A stretch of 64,000 nucleotides of DNA. Source: Phaseolus vulgaris (lineage: Eukaryota; Streptophyta; Magnoliopsida; Fabales; Fabaceae). Positions within the stretch are counted from its first letter, which is position 1. Each line of letters starts with the position of its first letter. The notes under the pieces are model-generated. The model saw only the letters and a program-made list of their open reading frames with translations. It did not search any database and was not told the DNA's origin. Where the stretch lies: the NCBI RefSeq assembly GCF_000499845.2, contig NC_023749.2:16708786-16772785 (forward strand), read 5' to 3'. This document shows positions 11,010 through 22,760 of the stretch, one piece after another. A program made the position numbers and the translations under genes.

Positions 11010-11774
11010 TGTACCGCCCTGGTGGTCGGAAGCGATGACGTGGCACCAAGCTACGGTATAGGCGTGTTGACGAGACGCCAGGTTGGCAGAAGGAAAGGAA
11101 GTCGGGGGGCTCGTGAAATCGCCAGTTATTAAGTTGGCGTGCTCCGATCTCCAGCACACCAGAACCGGCGGTCACCGAGTTTAAGATGAAGTCGCCAGAT
11201 GTAAACTCAGGCGACCAAGTGATTAGAGATCACCGGAGCAAGCACATCGCCAAGATGAAGGTGGTGCAGATTATGAAGGCGGCCGGCGAGACCACAGGGA
11301 AGGTGTGTACGAAGGCACCCTAGCTCGCCAATCCAGTAGAGATCGCACTCCGAGACAACTATGCACTGATGCGAGGCACGTGTCCAGATGATGGCACGTG
11401 TACAGCTGGATGCGAGGCACGTGTCCAGATGTGTAACGGCCAGGAGAGAGAAAGTGCCCAGGTATATAAGGGTTTCCCAATGAACTTTTGAGGTACGCAC
11501 GTTCAGATTGTCTTCTTTACGCTTGTGAGTTCTTGAGTATACTGAGAGAGAACTGGTTCACGGTTCCTTGAGAGTTCTTGAGTGTTACTCTTAGTATTTG
11601 GTGGTTCGGTCACTGACTTGGGCGTTGGAGTGCGATCGGCCGCAGCGGCGCCGCTCTGTTCTTTTGCAGGTTCTTGAGGTGGATCGCGGTGAAGGACGAA
11701 GGTTGATGCGGCGTACACGTCGATCCAAGTTTGACGAGGCAAAACTCCATCGTTCTGGTCAACAGGCAGGACCA
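11010..11774 (+). repeat. 3' LTR of element A
   Basis: Starts TGTACCGCCC and ends near GGACCA. It carries CACGTG words and TATATAAG at 11463. Against the 5' LTR, about 68 bp are replaced by 14 bp (tgcgaggcacgtgt, near 11369-11382) that copies a sequence some 40 bases downstream. Confidence 0.88.
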
Positions 11775-12479
11775 CTTTTAATTCTATACTTTTATTTTCA
11801 TTTTTGATATATTTATATGGACTAGCTTCTATTTCTAGATCCTTTGTATAATAATACTTTGACGTGGAGGGTATTCTGACTCTATTAGTTCATTATTTAT
11901 TGTTTTCCAAGTATTACTTGTTTTTTCTAATGGGCGGATAGTTTTATATTAAAGGGATACTCTAAATTGTGAATATTACTGTAGTTGTAAAATTCTATCC
12001 TTATTTTTTATACTTATTCTTTAGAATAATGCTTAAAATACCAGTTTACTCTTTCTTTATTATATTCAACATTAAAATCTTTCCTAATCCAATGTTGTCT
12101 ATATGAAAAGGTTATTCTTTTATTAAAGTATTTAATACATGTGAAGCTGTAGGAGAGTGTTGAGGAGATTCTGAATTTCTCGATTATTCATATATTGGTT
12201 TACTTACTCTTGGAGTAATTTTATCTAATCCTCATAAATCTAGGTTTATTGTAGATCCATCTATAGAGTGTCTGGATGGTTAACCTATCATTTGCGGTTC
12301 TCTTATCTTAAGCGGTGATGACCTATTCATTCTTAACCTAATATTTGTACCATCTTGAATTGTTTCTTTTATCTGAGTATTGTAAACCTTTGGCTCTTTT
12401 ATTATATCTTCTAGTAGCCATTTCTCAGGAATATTTCTAATTAATTCTTCATGGGTTAATCTTTTAGGAATTTTGTTCC
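11775..12479 (-). other. AT-rich stretch with a weak minus-strand coding remnant
   Basis: About 705 AT-rich bases between two LTRs. On the minus strand, 12479-12280 is open and contains THEELIRNIPEKWLLED and ETIQDGTNIRLRMNRS. These remind me of movement or coat region segments of endogenous plant pararetroviruses (Caulimoviridae). Further along the same strand the frame is full of stops. The assignment is tentative; an unknown retroelement fragment is equally possible. Confidence 0.3.
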
Positions 12480-13318
12480 TGTTGGTTGACTCGATTGCCT
12501 TCGTACTCCCAACAACGATCACACACCCAATTCTCTCTACCTAGGTTCGTGCTTTTCTTCGATCAAACACCCTGTACCTGCAAAGACAAACGGGATCCCT
12601 AGAAGCCGTTTGCACTCCGACACTCAAGTCAATACTAGGGCTAGGAAACACCAAAACTCTTAGCCGTAAAAGCTCTATGTAAAACTTGCGTACCTTGTGA
12701 GGTTTCTTACCACCCTTTATATAGTCTAGAGTTTCCTCTATTTCTGCTACCCGCATTTAGGGTTTTTGAGGGTGTGCCTTAGCGCCGCTATCACCCAATC
12801 TTAGGGCAATCTAGCGCGTAAGGCTCCCTTACTGGAGTTCAACCTCTGACGGAATGACCACTTGGGTACCAACTTGTGCACCTAATCTCTGTGGCCATCT
12901 GTTTTGCGGGTGCCCTAGTTGTTCACATGCCATGCATGCAGCCTACCCTTGGAGCGCAACCCTAATGGGCCTTAGTGCTTCCGGTGGTTCTTAGCTTGTG
13001 TCGCGCCTCGATGTGCTACTCACACCACACGCATGGACCCCTTGCGATTTAGGTTTCCCCCTACTAATAATTGGTGTGTTGTGTGGGATCCACCTCTCGT
13101 GGCCCAACTCTGTTGTTTGAGTCACCGATGCCCGATGTCACATCGCCCTCACTTTGTTGCCGGGGACACATCAGCACATCCTGGTGATCGACGTCTAACC
13201 ACTCATCGGCACCGTGGGCGTGCCGTTTGCGAGGCACTGGCCCATGCCGCTTGTGGGACCCAGCTTACGTAGCTCGCCTTTACTAGCAGTCAACGACATC
13301 CGAGGACTGGTCAGTACA
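12480..13318 (-). repeat. Isolated Tat-type LTR (E'), related to the LTR of element E
   Basis: Aligns along its length with 61137-62009: both have acctgcaaagacaa, gtttgcactccgac, accctttatata and gggtaccaacttgtgcacct. It ends GGTCAGTACA, like GGTCGGTACA of E. Its orientation is that of E, whose coding direction is minus. The left edge at TG (12480) is approximate. The flanks gttcc and ctctc do not match, so it is not a clean solo LTR. Small open frames inside it are not genes. Confidence 0.65.
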
Positions 13319-13431
13319 CTCTCTATCTCTCTCTATTATAATCTATTTGATATTTGATTTACTGAAAGTTATTGGCATCAAGAGCAAGGTTCTTGAAAGT
13401 TATTCAAGTTTTGATCCTAAATATTTTTTAA

Positions 13432-14487
13432 ATGGCTGAAAAGTTTTCTTTTGGGGATGGTGCCTGTTTAAACAAACCACCCTTGTTTTGTGGTATGAAT
13501 TATGAATTGGGGTGCATAAGAATGAAATTCTTTGTTGAATCTATAGATAGAAAAATCTGGAATGTTATTACAAATAGCCATCTCATGCCTACATCTAAAA
13601 ATGTTTCTTCTGAAAGAGAACATTTTGATTGTGTAGCTATGAACATCATTGTATTTGCACTTGATTCTAATGAATTGCTCAAAGTTTCAGAATATAGTTC
13701 TGCCAAAGAAATGTGGAATACCTTTAAGAAGTATCACAAGAATCCAATGAGTGTTGGGATGGACAAGGAGGAGTCTATTGCTGAATCTTTCTCTTCAGAA
13801 TCCAGAAGGGAGGTTTGCCTTATGACAAAGGAAGAATCCGGATCAAACCAAGTAAGTACATCTTCTTCCAACAATTGTGAAAATTATTTCAACTTCTTAA
13901 TGCTTTTCAAGAAACTTATGATGAAACTAAAAGATTAGCCCTTTTAAATAACCGATTGAAAAGTGAAAACAACAAGTTGAAAGAGAAAAATCACAGTTTT
14001 GGAGAATGATTTGAGTCATACAAATGCTGATTTTGAAAATCTTGAACTGATTTATAAAAACTCCTCTTGCAATTGTGATTCAAGTTGCTATGAAAATTGT
14101 AAAACTCTTCAAGAGAAAGTTTGATACCTTGTGAAAACTGTTAATATTATTTCAAAAGAGAAATCAAATTTTGAGAATGTTTTAGCATCTCAACAGTGTG
14201 TTTTTGGGAAATCAGGTTTGGGTTTTAACCCACAAAGCAAAAACTATAGCTTTTCAAAATCTTTTTCAAACCTCACGAAAAATCAATCGGTTCAAAATTC
14301 GAAACAACCGGTTGTTTGTTGTTTCTACTGCATGAAAAAATGTCACACTGTTAGATTCTGTAAAATTAGAAAAGTTTATGTTCCCAAAGGTATTTTAAAA
14401 TGGGTGTCTAAGATTTTGAAGGCTCCTAAGGTTGCTACTAACATCATTGGACCCAATTTTATAAGGGGGCCAAATCTTGCTTCTTAA
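13432..14487 (+). pseudogene. gag: Copia gag remnant (fragment G)
   Basis: Starts MAEKFSFGDGACLNKP at 13432. It is open to 13938, then broken by frameshifts and stops, and open again at 14131-14487. The later part has a CX2CX4HX4C zinc knuckle (CCFYCMKKCHTVRFC) and ends just after RGPNLAS. It is collinear with the H gag at 19442-20500. It shares the stop right after the zinc-knuckle region and the ttcttgtagg stretch behind it. A two-box 21-nt module lies inside the coding sequence at 14285-14313. Confidence 0.75.
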
Positions 14488-15780
14488 TCTTTTCTTGTAG
14501 GTATCCTTGGCTGCCGAGAATTACTTTTGTGCTTGAAGACTGCTAAAGGGAAAAACAACAAGAGACTTTGTTTCCATAATGAAGAATATGTTGAAATTGG
14601 CTTTCATGGATGCAAGTTCTTGTGTTAGAACTGGTGTTATGAATTTTAGAATTGTTTGTCAAAACTGTACATGTGTTCTTAAAAGAATTGTTTCTATCTC
14701 TCTTCTTTGCTTGGATAATCAATCTTAAGTTCAATTTTGTGTGTCCATAAAGTGTTTTTGGTTAATATCTGCTCTATTATCATTCAAGTGATGTGAACCT
14801 TAACATGTATTTGTGTTTCTCAGGTTCTAATGAAGGATTTGGGTTTTCTATGTTTCAAAATCCCTGTCACATAATTTCAACCGATTGTTTCTTCGAAACA
14901 ACCGATTGTTTTTCCTCTGGCACCTTTGTATAATACTGCCATGTTTGCTTATGCATGATTAAATCTATTTCTCTTTTTCAAATCTTGCTTTTGGACAAAT
15001 ATACATTGAGTGTGCCTCAGAGTATTATAATAAAAAAATTTATCCACTTGTTTTCTTGAAAGCTCTATGTCATGTTCTATTCTTGAAATGTCAAAATTGT
15101 ATTGTTGAACTACTGTGTTATCATTCTGATTTATGCTTTGTACAACCCTTCTCATTGTCTATTTGTAGATCAAATAAGGGTAGAAGTTTATGCTTGATTT
15201 GGTTGTATAGATAGGTTTAAAACTGTGCATTATGTTGCTGCTTTTCTACACTTGAAAGCACTTGAATACTTCATTTCTTTATGGTTTTTCTGCTAATGTT
15301 GTATATGCAGAAAACTACTTTGTGTGTGCCTTGTTATCTTGCTACTATACTTGCTTTGTATATGTATCAATTTTGTGTTGCAGGACCTTTAAGGTACATG
15401 TGTTATGATGAAGAATAATCAAAGTGATGCTTATGGTTCAAAAGCATACACCTTACTCAAATTCTTGACAAAGTTCATGAGCTATGTAAAGTAAATTGCA
15501 TATGTTCATCCTATGCTTTTGGCTTCATAAGACCAAATGAAATTCTAAACATGTGTGAGGTAATGGAAAGGTATGAATGTATTTCATTATGCATTTCCCA
15601 TCTCTTTGAAAGATGATTTGCTTTGAAAAATAACATTTTCTTGCTGTTTCAGAAAAACAACCGATTGTTTTCACGAAACAACCGATTGTTTTACCTCTGG
15701 CACATCTGAATAAAGTTGTTATGATTTCTTATGCATGATTACAACTGTTTCTTTTCTTTCATAACCCATTATGAGTAAAA
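14488..15780 (+). repeat. Non-coding copia-derived stretch with a 100-bp repeat
   Basis: No coding frame of note. Segments 14879-14979 and 15659-15759 are ungapped copies exactly 780 bases apart. Each begins with a two-box AACCGATT module and continues into cctctggcac and ttatgcatgatta. This may be 3' non-coding or LTR-proximal sequence of a copia element, or two nested remnants; I cannot decide. Confidence 0.45.
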
Positions 15781-16457
15781 CAATCGTGATTGTGATAAAT
15801 TGTGCATCGATTAATTGTGATAATTTTTTTAAAATCATTGCCACTTACTGTTTTTCCAGAGTCATATTTTTGCACTTTGTACGTATTTGATTTATCATAT
15901 TTTTTGTATTTTGAATTTTGATACACTTCTTTTTTTTTTTTTTACTATTTTATAACACTTAAAAGTACTAAAATCCAGAGTTTCAGAATTTTTCTCCAAC
16001 AGAATGAATTTTCATAAGCAAATGAAGTCAACACAAAAACAGGAAAACAGAGAAACCTATGTTGGAATTAAAAAACAAAATTAAGAAACTTCAAAGACAC
16101 AAAAGAATTGATGTATAGAACATGTATAGAACTAATGCACAAACATGAACTCAAATCTAAAAAGAAAAATGCACCAAATGATCAAGAAAAACGAAAATAT
16201 CAAATTGTACTCAAATAAAATCAATCAACCAAAATTAGCAATAAAAGTACTACAAGGAATTGATGACATTGTAGGAAAAAAACATGACTAGACAAAACAT
16301 GTATGGATTCAAAAATTAAAATGACACAAACACAATGATTTATACCAATTAAAACAACAACAAAGACTCAAGATAAAGCAAAAACAGAATCAACTAACAC
16401 AAAAACAGAATTAAAGTGTCAATCAACTCAAAAAAAATAAAATTGCACACAACCTTA

Positions 16458-16469
16458 GCTCTGATACCA
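16458..16469 (-). other. Primer binding site, initiator Met type
   Basis: Reads TGGTATCAGAGC on the minus strand, three bases after the LTR end ACATCA. It is the standard site complementary to the initiator tRNA-Met 3' end. Confidence 0.8.
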
Positions 16470-16471
16470 CA

Positions 16472-17518
16472 TGATGTGAGTTGATACAAGCATAGACACT
16501 TTCAACAATTGAACACAACAACATATTTGGAGGAAGACAACAATTCAAGGAAAAAATGAATGCTAAAATACTGAGAACGAAATTAACATCACCAAAACAG
16601 AATGCTAAAACAGAATTGAACTCAAGGAAGCTTAAGGAATCATCCATGGAGACAAAGCCTTCCAAAATAATGAGCCAAACTCAAATAAGAGTTTTATTTC
16701 CTTGTGAACAACAATTGGAACAAGATTACTGAACAGAATTCAAAGATACACACATTTAACCGAAAAGAATTGATGAAGAACAAAAACTACCGAAAGAAAC
16801 AAAAATTGAAACAAAAGAACCGATTGAAATCGAAGAACAAGGCATAGAATCAAAACTACCGATTGAAATGACTATGGAAGATGAAAGAAGATGAAACTTA
16901 TGTGGTTGTAGCATGGCTTGGGAACGGACACGCCACTTGGAGATGATGATCCAAGATAAGTGTTGGTTTGCCGCCACTTGAATGCTCCCAATGCATTACA
17001 AGATGAGACAAAGAAGAGGAGAACAAATCTCACACCAAACACTCACAAATTAAGTATAGTTTCTTTACATCTATTTCAAACTTGATTTTACAATGACCAA
17101 GCACCTCTATTTATTGCTTTAGAGGGCTGAAATGAAAGTGAAACAAATTCAAAATTTCCTCCTAATTGAAAACTAAATTCAGCGCCTAAATCTAGAGTCA
17201 TGAGGAAGATGTGACTTATTTTCTATTTTGGCACCTCCTAAACTACTCCTACACCAACTCCTTGTGTCACATGGAAGATGTGACTTTGTTTTGTATATTA
17301 AAAACCCTTATTTAATATATACATCTCCCCTTTTAAAGTTCTACAAAAACTACACAAAAGTAATTACAACAAGAGTCATCAAATGATGCTCATCACCCAA
17401 AGCTTTAGCCACGCTCCTAGTGATCCTTTGAGGCAAGAAGGATGTTGAGCTCATAGGTTGGGCTTGGGCCCCCTCTTGGGCTTGGGCCTCAGACGCCTCC
17501 TCTACTTGGTCTTCATCA
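16472..17518 (-). repeat. LTR of the reversed CRM-like element
   Basis: Reads TGATGAAG...ACATCA on the minus strand. Its first bases are open in a frame giving LPQRITRSVAKALG. This matches the RLTRSMFKALG encoded at the same place in the D LTR, so the LTR encodes the end of the pol protein here too. Confidence 0.7.
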
Positions 17519-18278
17519 CTAGGGGTAGCAGACAAGCTGAAGTTTCCTTAGAAGACTGACAGGAATCTGGGGCCACGAAAGGACGTCTGGTGCGAGTTCC
17601 ACTAGGGGTTTGGGCACAACGTCGAGCGGTGTATAGCTTTGGATCACCAATCGGCGAGTTTGGTGAAGGAAGGGTTCCTGAAGGAGTACCTTGAGGCTGA
17701 TCAGGAAGAGCCAAAGGGAGCATTTGCCCTCAGGGACCAAGTGCATGAGATACCAATCCATGGAGAGCTAAACACCATCTCAAGAGGATTTTCTGGAGGA
17801 GGGAGCTCTGCTTCCAAGCGTAAGCGATACGCACGAGCAGTGATGTCGTTGGAGGCGATGAGGTCTGACCATTCACCAGAGCCCCATCTCTGCTTCACGA
17901 GCTCTGACTTGGAAGACGTGGTTTCACACGAGGATGATCCAGTGGTGATATCTGTTGTCACCATAGGAAAGAAGGTACACATTGTTCTCATTGACCAGGG
18001 GAGCTCGACAGATGTGATGTTTTGGTCAATGTTCACCAGTTTGCAATTATCTCCTGACCAGCTAAGGTCGCACAATGAATGCTTGGGCGGCTTCGCGGGA
18101 TATCAGGTGGAAGTTAGGGGTACATTGAGCTAAGGATGACTTTTTCTGATGGTACCTCGGCTAGGACAATTAATATAAGGTACATTGTGGTTAACGCATC
18201 TTCAGCTTAAAACTTGCTTTTAAGGCGACCTTCCCTAAACAGGTTGGGTGTAGTGGCCTCAACAGCCCATATGAAGAT
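17519..18278 (+). pseudogene. gag-pol: Tat gag-protease remnant (left part of F)
   Basis: Reads through the WCEFH-GFGH segment near 17590, an IHGELNTISRGFSGGG stretch, and a protease with IDQGSSTDVMFW near 17990. All are collinear with element A residues about 360-620. Clean open reading is 17639-18133; stops lie on both sides. The amino acids differ clearly from A, B and C, so F is a separate, older subfamily. Confidence 0.8.
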
Positions 18279-18283
18279 GAAGC
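18279..18283. other. Left target-site duplication of copia element H
   Basis: GAAGC here and GAAGT at 59593-59597 flank H. The one mismatch is a C/T transition. Removing H restores a continuous F protease reading (KMKL, then PSYEGE). Confidence 0.75.
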
Positions 18284-19379
18284 TGTTGAAGATGGGAAGC
18301 TTTGATTTATCAAATCCTCTTGGAGCCTAAAGTTGTGTTATGTTTTAGGTTTAGGTTTTGTTATGGGGTTTAGAATCTTTGTAAGATCAGTCTTAATTCT
18401 CAAACAAAGCTTATTTCAATATGTTTTAAAGAACTAAGTGTTTTTCCATGCAAAGGGAAAAACAACCGATTAAAGTTTCGAGACAATCGGTTGTTTGTCA
18501 CTTAGCTGGCAAAGGAGTTTTGAAAGTGTTTTTTGAATCAGTTGTATAACTGTTGAAACCATTCAACCGGTTAAATCGCAGTTTCAACCGATTAAATGTG
18601 AGTTTTCATAACAGTTTTTTTTTAAATCTATTTTAACTGTTTCAGTTGATTAAATCTGCCTTAAACGGTAGCTTTCCAAGTGCAATAAATATAGTCTTCT
18701 TTCAAATGTTTAAAGATTGATAAAAGAGAGAAGTTTTACATTCTGATTTGAGATTAAAAAGAGAGATTACCAACTGTTTGTGAAGACGTGTTTTTCCAAG
18801 TTTAGCAAGATTGTCTTTGGGCTTTGCTGTGATTCAAGAACTGATCAATAGGGTTTCTGGTGTATTGTAATTTCATGTGTTTTCTACCCTTTCTTAGTTT
18901 CTAGTAATTGTTCATATTACACTTTGTAAAACTGTTTCTAAAATCCTGTAAAGTCAGTGTGATTCTGGCTTGAGGTGTTGGTTGTGTGCAAAGAGGGTTA
19001 GTACGCTTTGTGCGTTTCAAAGTCACCTATTTGTGGTGTGTGTATTTGTAATATGTGATTGGTTACATAGTGCAATACTCAGTGGTTTAACTGAGGACTG
19101 GATGTAGCTCAGTGAACCAGTATAAACCTTGTGTGTAAATCTCTCTATCTCTCTTCTCCATAACTGTTTGATATTTTCCGCTGTCATAAACAACCGATTA
19201 AATCGTGTTTTTAACCGATTGAAATTCTGATATCAGTTTCTGTTTGACTATTTGATTCGCTTTCTGAATTGCTTATCTGAGTTGATTGTTAAAGATTCTT
19301 TCTAAACAAAGTATTTGTGAAAATCTTTTATAAACAATTCACCCCTCCCCCCCTCTTGTTCTAGCCATCAATCCTAACA
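18284..19379 (+). repeat. 5' LTR of copia element H
   Basis: 1096 bp, TGTTGAAGAT...CCTAACA. Three two-box modules with 21-nt spacing lie inside, at 18464-18492, 18565-18593 and 19192-19220. Its start aligns with 24890 and its end with 59592, the two parts of the split 3' LTR. Confidence 0.88.
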
Positions 19380-19381
19380 AT

Positions 19382-19393
19382 TGGTATCAGAGC
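19382..19393 (+). other. Primer binding site of element H
   Basis: TGGTATCAGAGC begins two bases after the LTR. It is complementary to the initiator tRNA-Met 3' end, typical for plant copia elements. Confidence 0.9.
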
Positions 19394-19441
19394 TAGGTTC
19401 TTCAAAGTTTCTCAAGTCTTTGTTTTTCTGGAAATCTTTTG

Positions 19442-20500
19442 ATGGCTGATAAAAGTTTTTTTTGGGGAAAGTGCCTCTTTGAATAAATCACCTCTATTTT
19501 GTGGTCAAAATTATCCAATCTGATGTATATGAATGAAGTTCTTTATTCAATCCTAAGATAAGAATATTTGGAATGTTATTTCAAATAATACCTATGTGGA
19601 TATGCCTGAAATTAATTCTCCATTATCTAAAGAACATCTTGATTGTATGGCACAACATATTATTGTGTCTGCTTTAGACTCTGATGAATTACTCAAGATT
19701 TCAGAATGCACTTCAGCTAAGGAATGTGGAATACACTTGAGGAATGGCACAAGAAACCAATGAGTGACTTGATGGATAAAGAAGAGTCTTTTGCTGATTC
19801 AATCTCTTCTGAAAACAAGTTAGAAGTCTGCTTAATGACCAAGGGAGAATCAGAATCAAGTCAAGTAAGTACAACCTCTTCTAATAAGTGTGAAAGTTAT
19901 TTTCAATTGCTTGATGCTTTCCAAGAAATCCATGAAGAAGCTAAGAGATTAACTTTTTCAAATAACCTATTGAAATGTGAAAACAACAAGTTGAAAATGA
20001 GAATCACAGTTCTGGAAAAAGAATTGAACCAATCAAAAGCTGATTTAGAAAATTCTGAACGGATTTATGAAAAATCCTCTTGTAAATGTGATTCAAGTTT
20101 CTACAAAAACTGTGAGTCTCTCCAAGAGAAAGTTTTATATCTTGTGAAAACAATTGATATCATTTCGAAAGGAAAATCAAATTTTGAAGATGTGTTGGCA
20201 TCCCAAACATGTTTTTTTGGAAAATTTGGCTTGGGTTTTAACCCCCAAAGCAAACAAAGTGGGTGCACAAAACCTTTTTCAACTTTCACCAAAAAACAAT
20301 CGGTTAAAAAGTTGAAACAACCGGTTGTTTGTTGTTTCTACTGCATGAAAAAGGGACATTATGTTAGGTTCTGCAGGATCAGGAGTTTTTCTGATCCTAA
20401 GGGTATTCTGAAATGGGTTCCTAAGGATCCTAATGTTCCTTGGGAACACATTAACACTTATGGACCCAAATTCGTAAGGGGACCAGATCTAGCAACTTGA
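19442..20500 (+). pseudogene. gag: Copia gag of element H
   Basis: Starts MADKSFFWG at 19442 and shifts frame early, around a run of eight T. It is open again at 19724-20500. The product has a coiled-coil-like middle (about 19950-20090) and a CX2CX4HX4C zinc knuckle (CCFYCMKKGHYVRFC). It stops at 20498-20500. Pol begins in another frame after a pyrimidine-rich tgtttcttttgtag. Fragment G has the same stop and tract. A two-box module overlaps the codons just before the zinc knuckle (20298-20326). Confidence 0.85.
20298..20326 (+). repeat. Two-box 21-nt module inside gag coding sequence
   Basis: aatcggtt, 13 bases, aaccggtt. It is translated as part of gag, where it encodes SVKKLKQPV. Fragment G keeps the same module in its own gag at 14285-14313. 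Confidence 0.75.
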
Positions 20501-21870
20501 TTTTGTTTCTTTTGTAGGGTTGTTTGGGGAGAAGACAACACTTATGGTATCTAGATAGTGGTTGTTCAAAGTATATGACAGGTGATGTATCCAAGTTCAT
20601 CAGCATCTCTCTCAAACAAGATGGACATGTAACCTATGGTGACAACAACAAGGAAAAAATCCTTGGCAAAGGTACAATAGGTAATGAAAGTAGCTTGCTT
20701 ATTCATGATGTGCTCTATGTTGAAGGTTTGAAACACAACTTGCTCAGCATTAGTCAGTTATGTGACAGAGGTTACTAAGTTACTTTTATGACTAATTCAT
20801 GTTAGATTCGCTTGCCTAATTCAAAGGATGTTATGCTCATTGGTAAGAGGTCTAACAACATCTATTTGCTTGATATATCTAGTCCTACTTCAATAGATTG
20901 TCTTCTATTAAAATATGAGGACTCATGGCTTTGGCATAGAAGGATTGCTCATATTCATATGAATCATGTAAATAAGCTTGTCTCAAATGAACTTGTCCAT
21001 GGCTTACCCAAACTCAAATTCGAAAAAGAACATGTGTGTGAAGCATGTCAAAGGGGGAAACAAACTAGAAAATCTTTTAATTTGAAAAACTGTGTTTCAA
21101 CTTCAAAACCCCTTGAACTTTTGCACTTGGATCTTTTTGGTCCTTCTAGGACTATGAGTCTTGGAGGAAATTTGTATGCTTTTGTGGTTGTAGATGATTT
21201 TTCCAGGTACACTTTGACTTTTTTTCTACACTCAAAGAAGGAAGCATATCCAGAATTTAAGAAGCTTGCAAGGAAATTTCATAACACATGCTGCAGCAAC
21301 ATAGGAGCAATAAGAAGTGATCGTGGAGTGGAGTTTCAGAATGAAAAGTTCATCAGCTTTTGCAACAAGTTAGGAATCTCTCATAACTTTTCTGCACCAA
21401 GAACACCCAACTGAATGGTGCAGTGGAGAGAAAGAACAGGTCTCTAGAAGAGCTTGCAAGAACCATTCTAAATGACTTTGCCCTACCAAAATGCTTTTGG
21501 GTTGCTTGCTACGTTATGAATTGTGTTCTGATTCGGCCTATTCTAAAGAAAACTCCTTATGAGCTACTGAATGGAAGAAAGCCAAACGTGAGCGACCTGA
21601 AAGTATTTGGTTGTAAGTGTTATATTCTAAACAGTGGCAAAGAAAGCTTAGGTAAGTTTGATGCTAAATCCGAAAACGGTATCTTTCTTGGCTACTCTCT
21701 TAATAGTCATGCTTATAGAGTCTATAATAAAAAACTTATGACTGTTGAGGAATCTATTCATGTTATTTTTTATGAGACTAACAAGTGTGAACAAGGTGCA
21801 GCTAAAATCAACACAGATGAAGATGATCAAAACATCTTCTTAAAGAATCTTGACAACAACACAGAAATTC

Positions 21871-21899
21871 AACCGTTTGAACTCTCGAGACAACCGATT
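21871..21899 (+). repeat. Two-box 21-nt module inside pol coding sequence
   Basis: aaccgttt, 13 bases, aaccgatt, in the linker between integrase and RT, where it encodes QPFELSRQPI. The spacing equals that of the modules in the LTR and gag. Confidence 0.7.
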
Positions 21900-22760
21900 G
21901 AAAATCTACAATAGGAGGATATGCCAAAAGATTGGAAGATTCCAAAGGATCTGTCTATTGATAACATCATTGGTCAAATCCACAAAGGAGTATCCATCAG
22001 AAGGAATATGGCAAATTTCTGCAATCATACAGCGTTTGTTTCAAAGATTGAACCTCAATCAGTTTGTGAAGCTCTTAAGGATGAATTCTGGACAACAACA
22101 ATGCATGAAGAGCTCAATCAATTTGTAAGAAACGATGTGTTGACTCTTGTTCCAAAAACCAATCAAATGAATGTGATAGGTACCAAGTGAGTGTTTAGAA
22201 ACAAATCGGATGACTCAGGCATCATTACATGAAACAAAGCTAGACTCGTTGCCAACAGATACAACCAAGCTGAAGGAATCGATTATGATGAAACCTTCGC
22301 ACCAGTGGCAAGGTTAGAAGCGATAAGATTGTTATTAGCCTTTGCTTGTATGAGTGGTTTCAAATTGTTTCAGATGGATGTGAAAAGCACATTTCTCAAT
22401 GGAATCGTGAATGAAGAGATATATGTCTCACAACTACCTGGCTTTGAAGATCATAAGTATTTAGAGTATGTATACAAGTTGAAGAAAGCCTTGTATGACC
22501 TTAAACAAGCTCCACGTCAATGGTATGAAAGGTTAAGTTTTTTTCTTTTATCTCATGACTATGAAAGAGGAAAGGTAGATAAAATTTGGTCATTAAGAAA
22601 GTTGGATTAGATATTATCTTAGTACAAATATATGTAGATGACATTGTATTTGGCTCTTCTAATGCAAAACTTTGTGAAGACTTTGTCAAAGCTATGCAGG
22701 GGGAGTTCGAAATGTCAATGAAAGGAGAGCTTTCATTCTTCCTTGGTCTACAAGTTAAAC

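Larger units (their letters stand above)
1..11774 (+). mobile_element. Element A: Ty3/gypsy Tat-lineage LTR retrotransposon, left end outside the window
   Basis: A nearly complete Tat-type element. Order: partial 5' LTR, primer binding site, leader, gag-pol (942-6380), tandem repeats, a minus-strand second gene (7802-10415), polypurine tract and 3' LTR. The pol region has two RNase H domains, as known for the Tat lineage. Element B (45531-57731) is the same family, and its gag-pol has the identical total length of 5439 nt. The target-site duplication cannot be checked because the left end is missing; the right flank begins cttttaattc. Confidence 0.93.
13319..15780 (+). mobile_element. Decayed Ty1/copia fragment G, related to element H
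   Basis: Begins inside a copia LTR end (ctctctatctctct, as in the H LTR near 19140) with a large internal loss. A damaged initiator-Met-type primer site follows (tggcatcaagagc at 13373), then a gag remnant, then non-coding DNA. There is no intact pol and no 3' LTR. The right limit is where CRM-like sequence begins. Confidence 0.6.
15781..17518 (-). mobile_element. Reversed 5' end of a CRM-like gypsy element (LTR plus leader)
   Basis: On the minus strand the order is LTR (17518-16472), primer site TGGTATCAGAGC (16469-16458) and leader. The leader aligns with D 26414-27070, for example tgcatttttctttttaga and gagttcat. The LTR length of 1047 equals that of D (1048). The element is cut within the leader, so gag-pol and the second LTR are absent. 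It borders element F at 17519. Confidence 0.7.

Noticed and set aside
13033..13272. 79-residue open frame in E'
   Set aside because: Lies in an LTR. The E LTR does not keep the frame.
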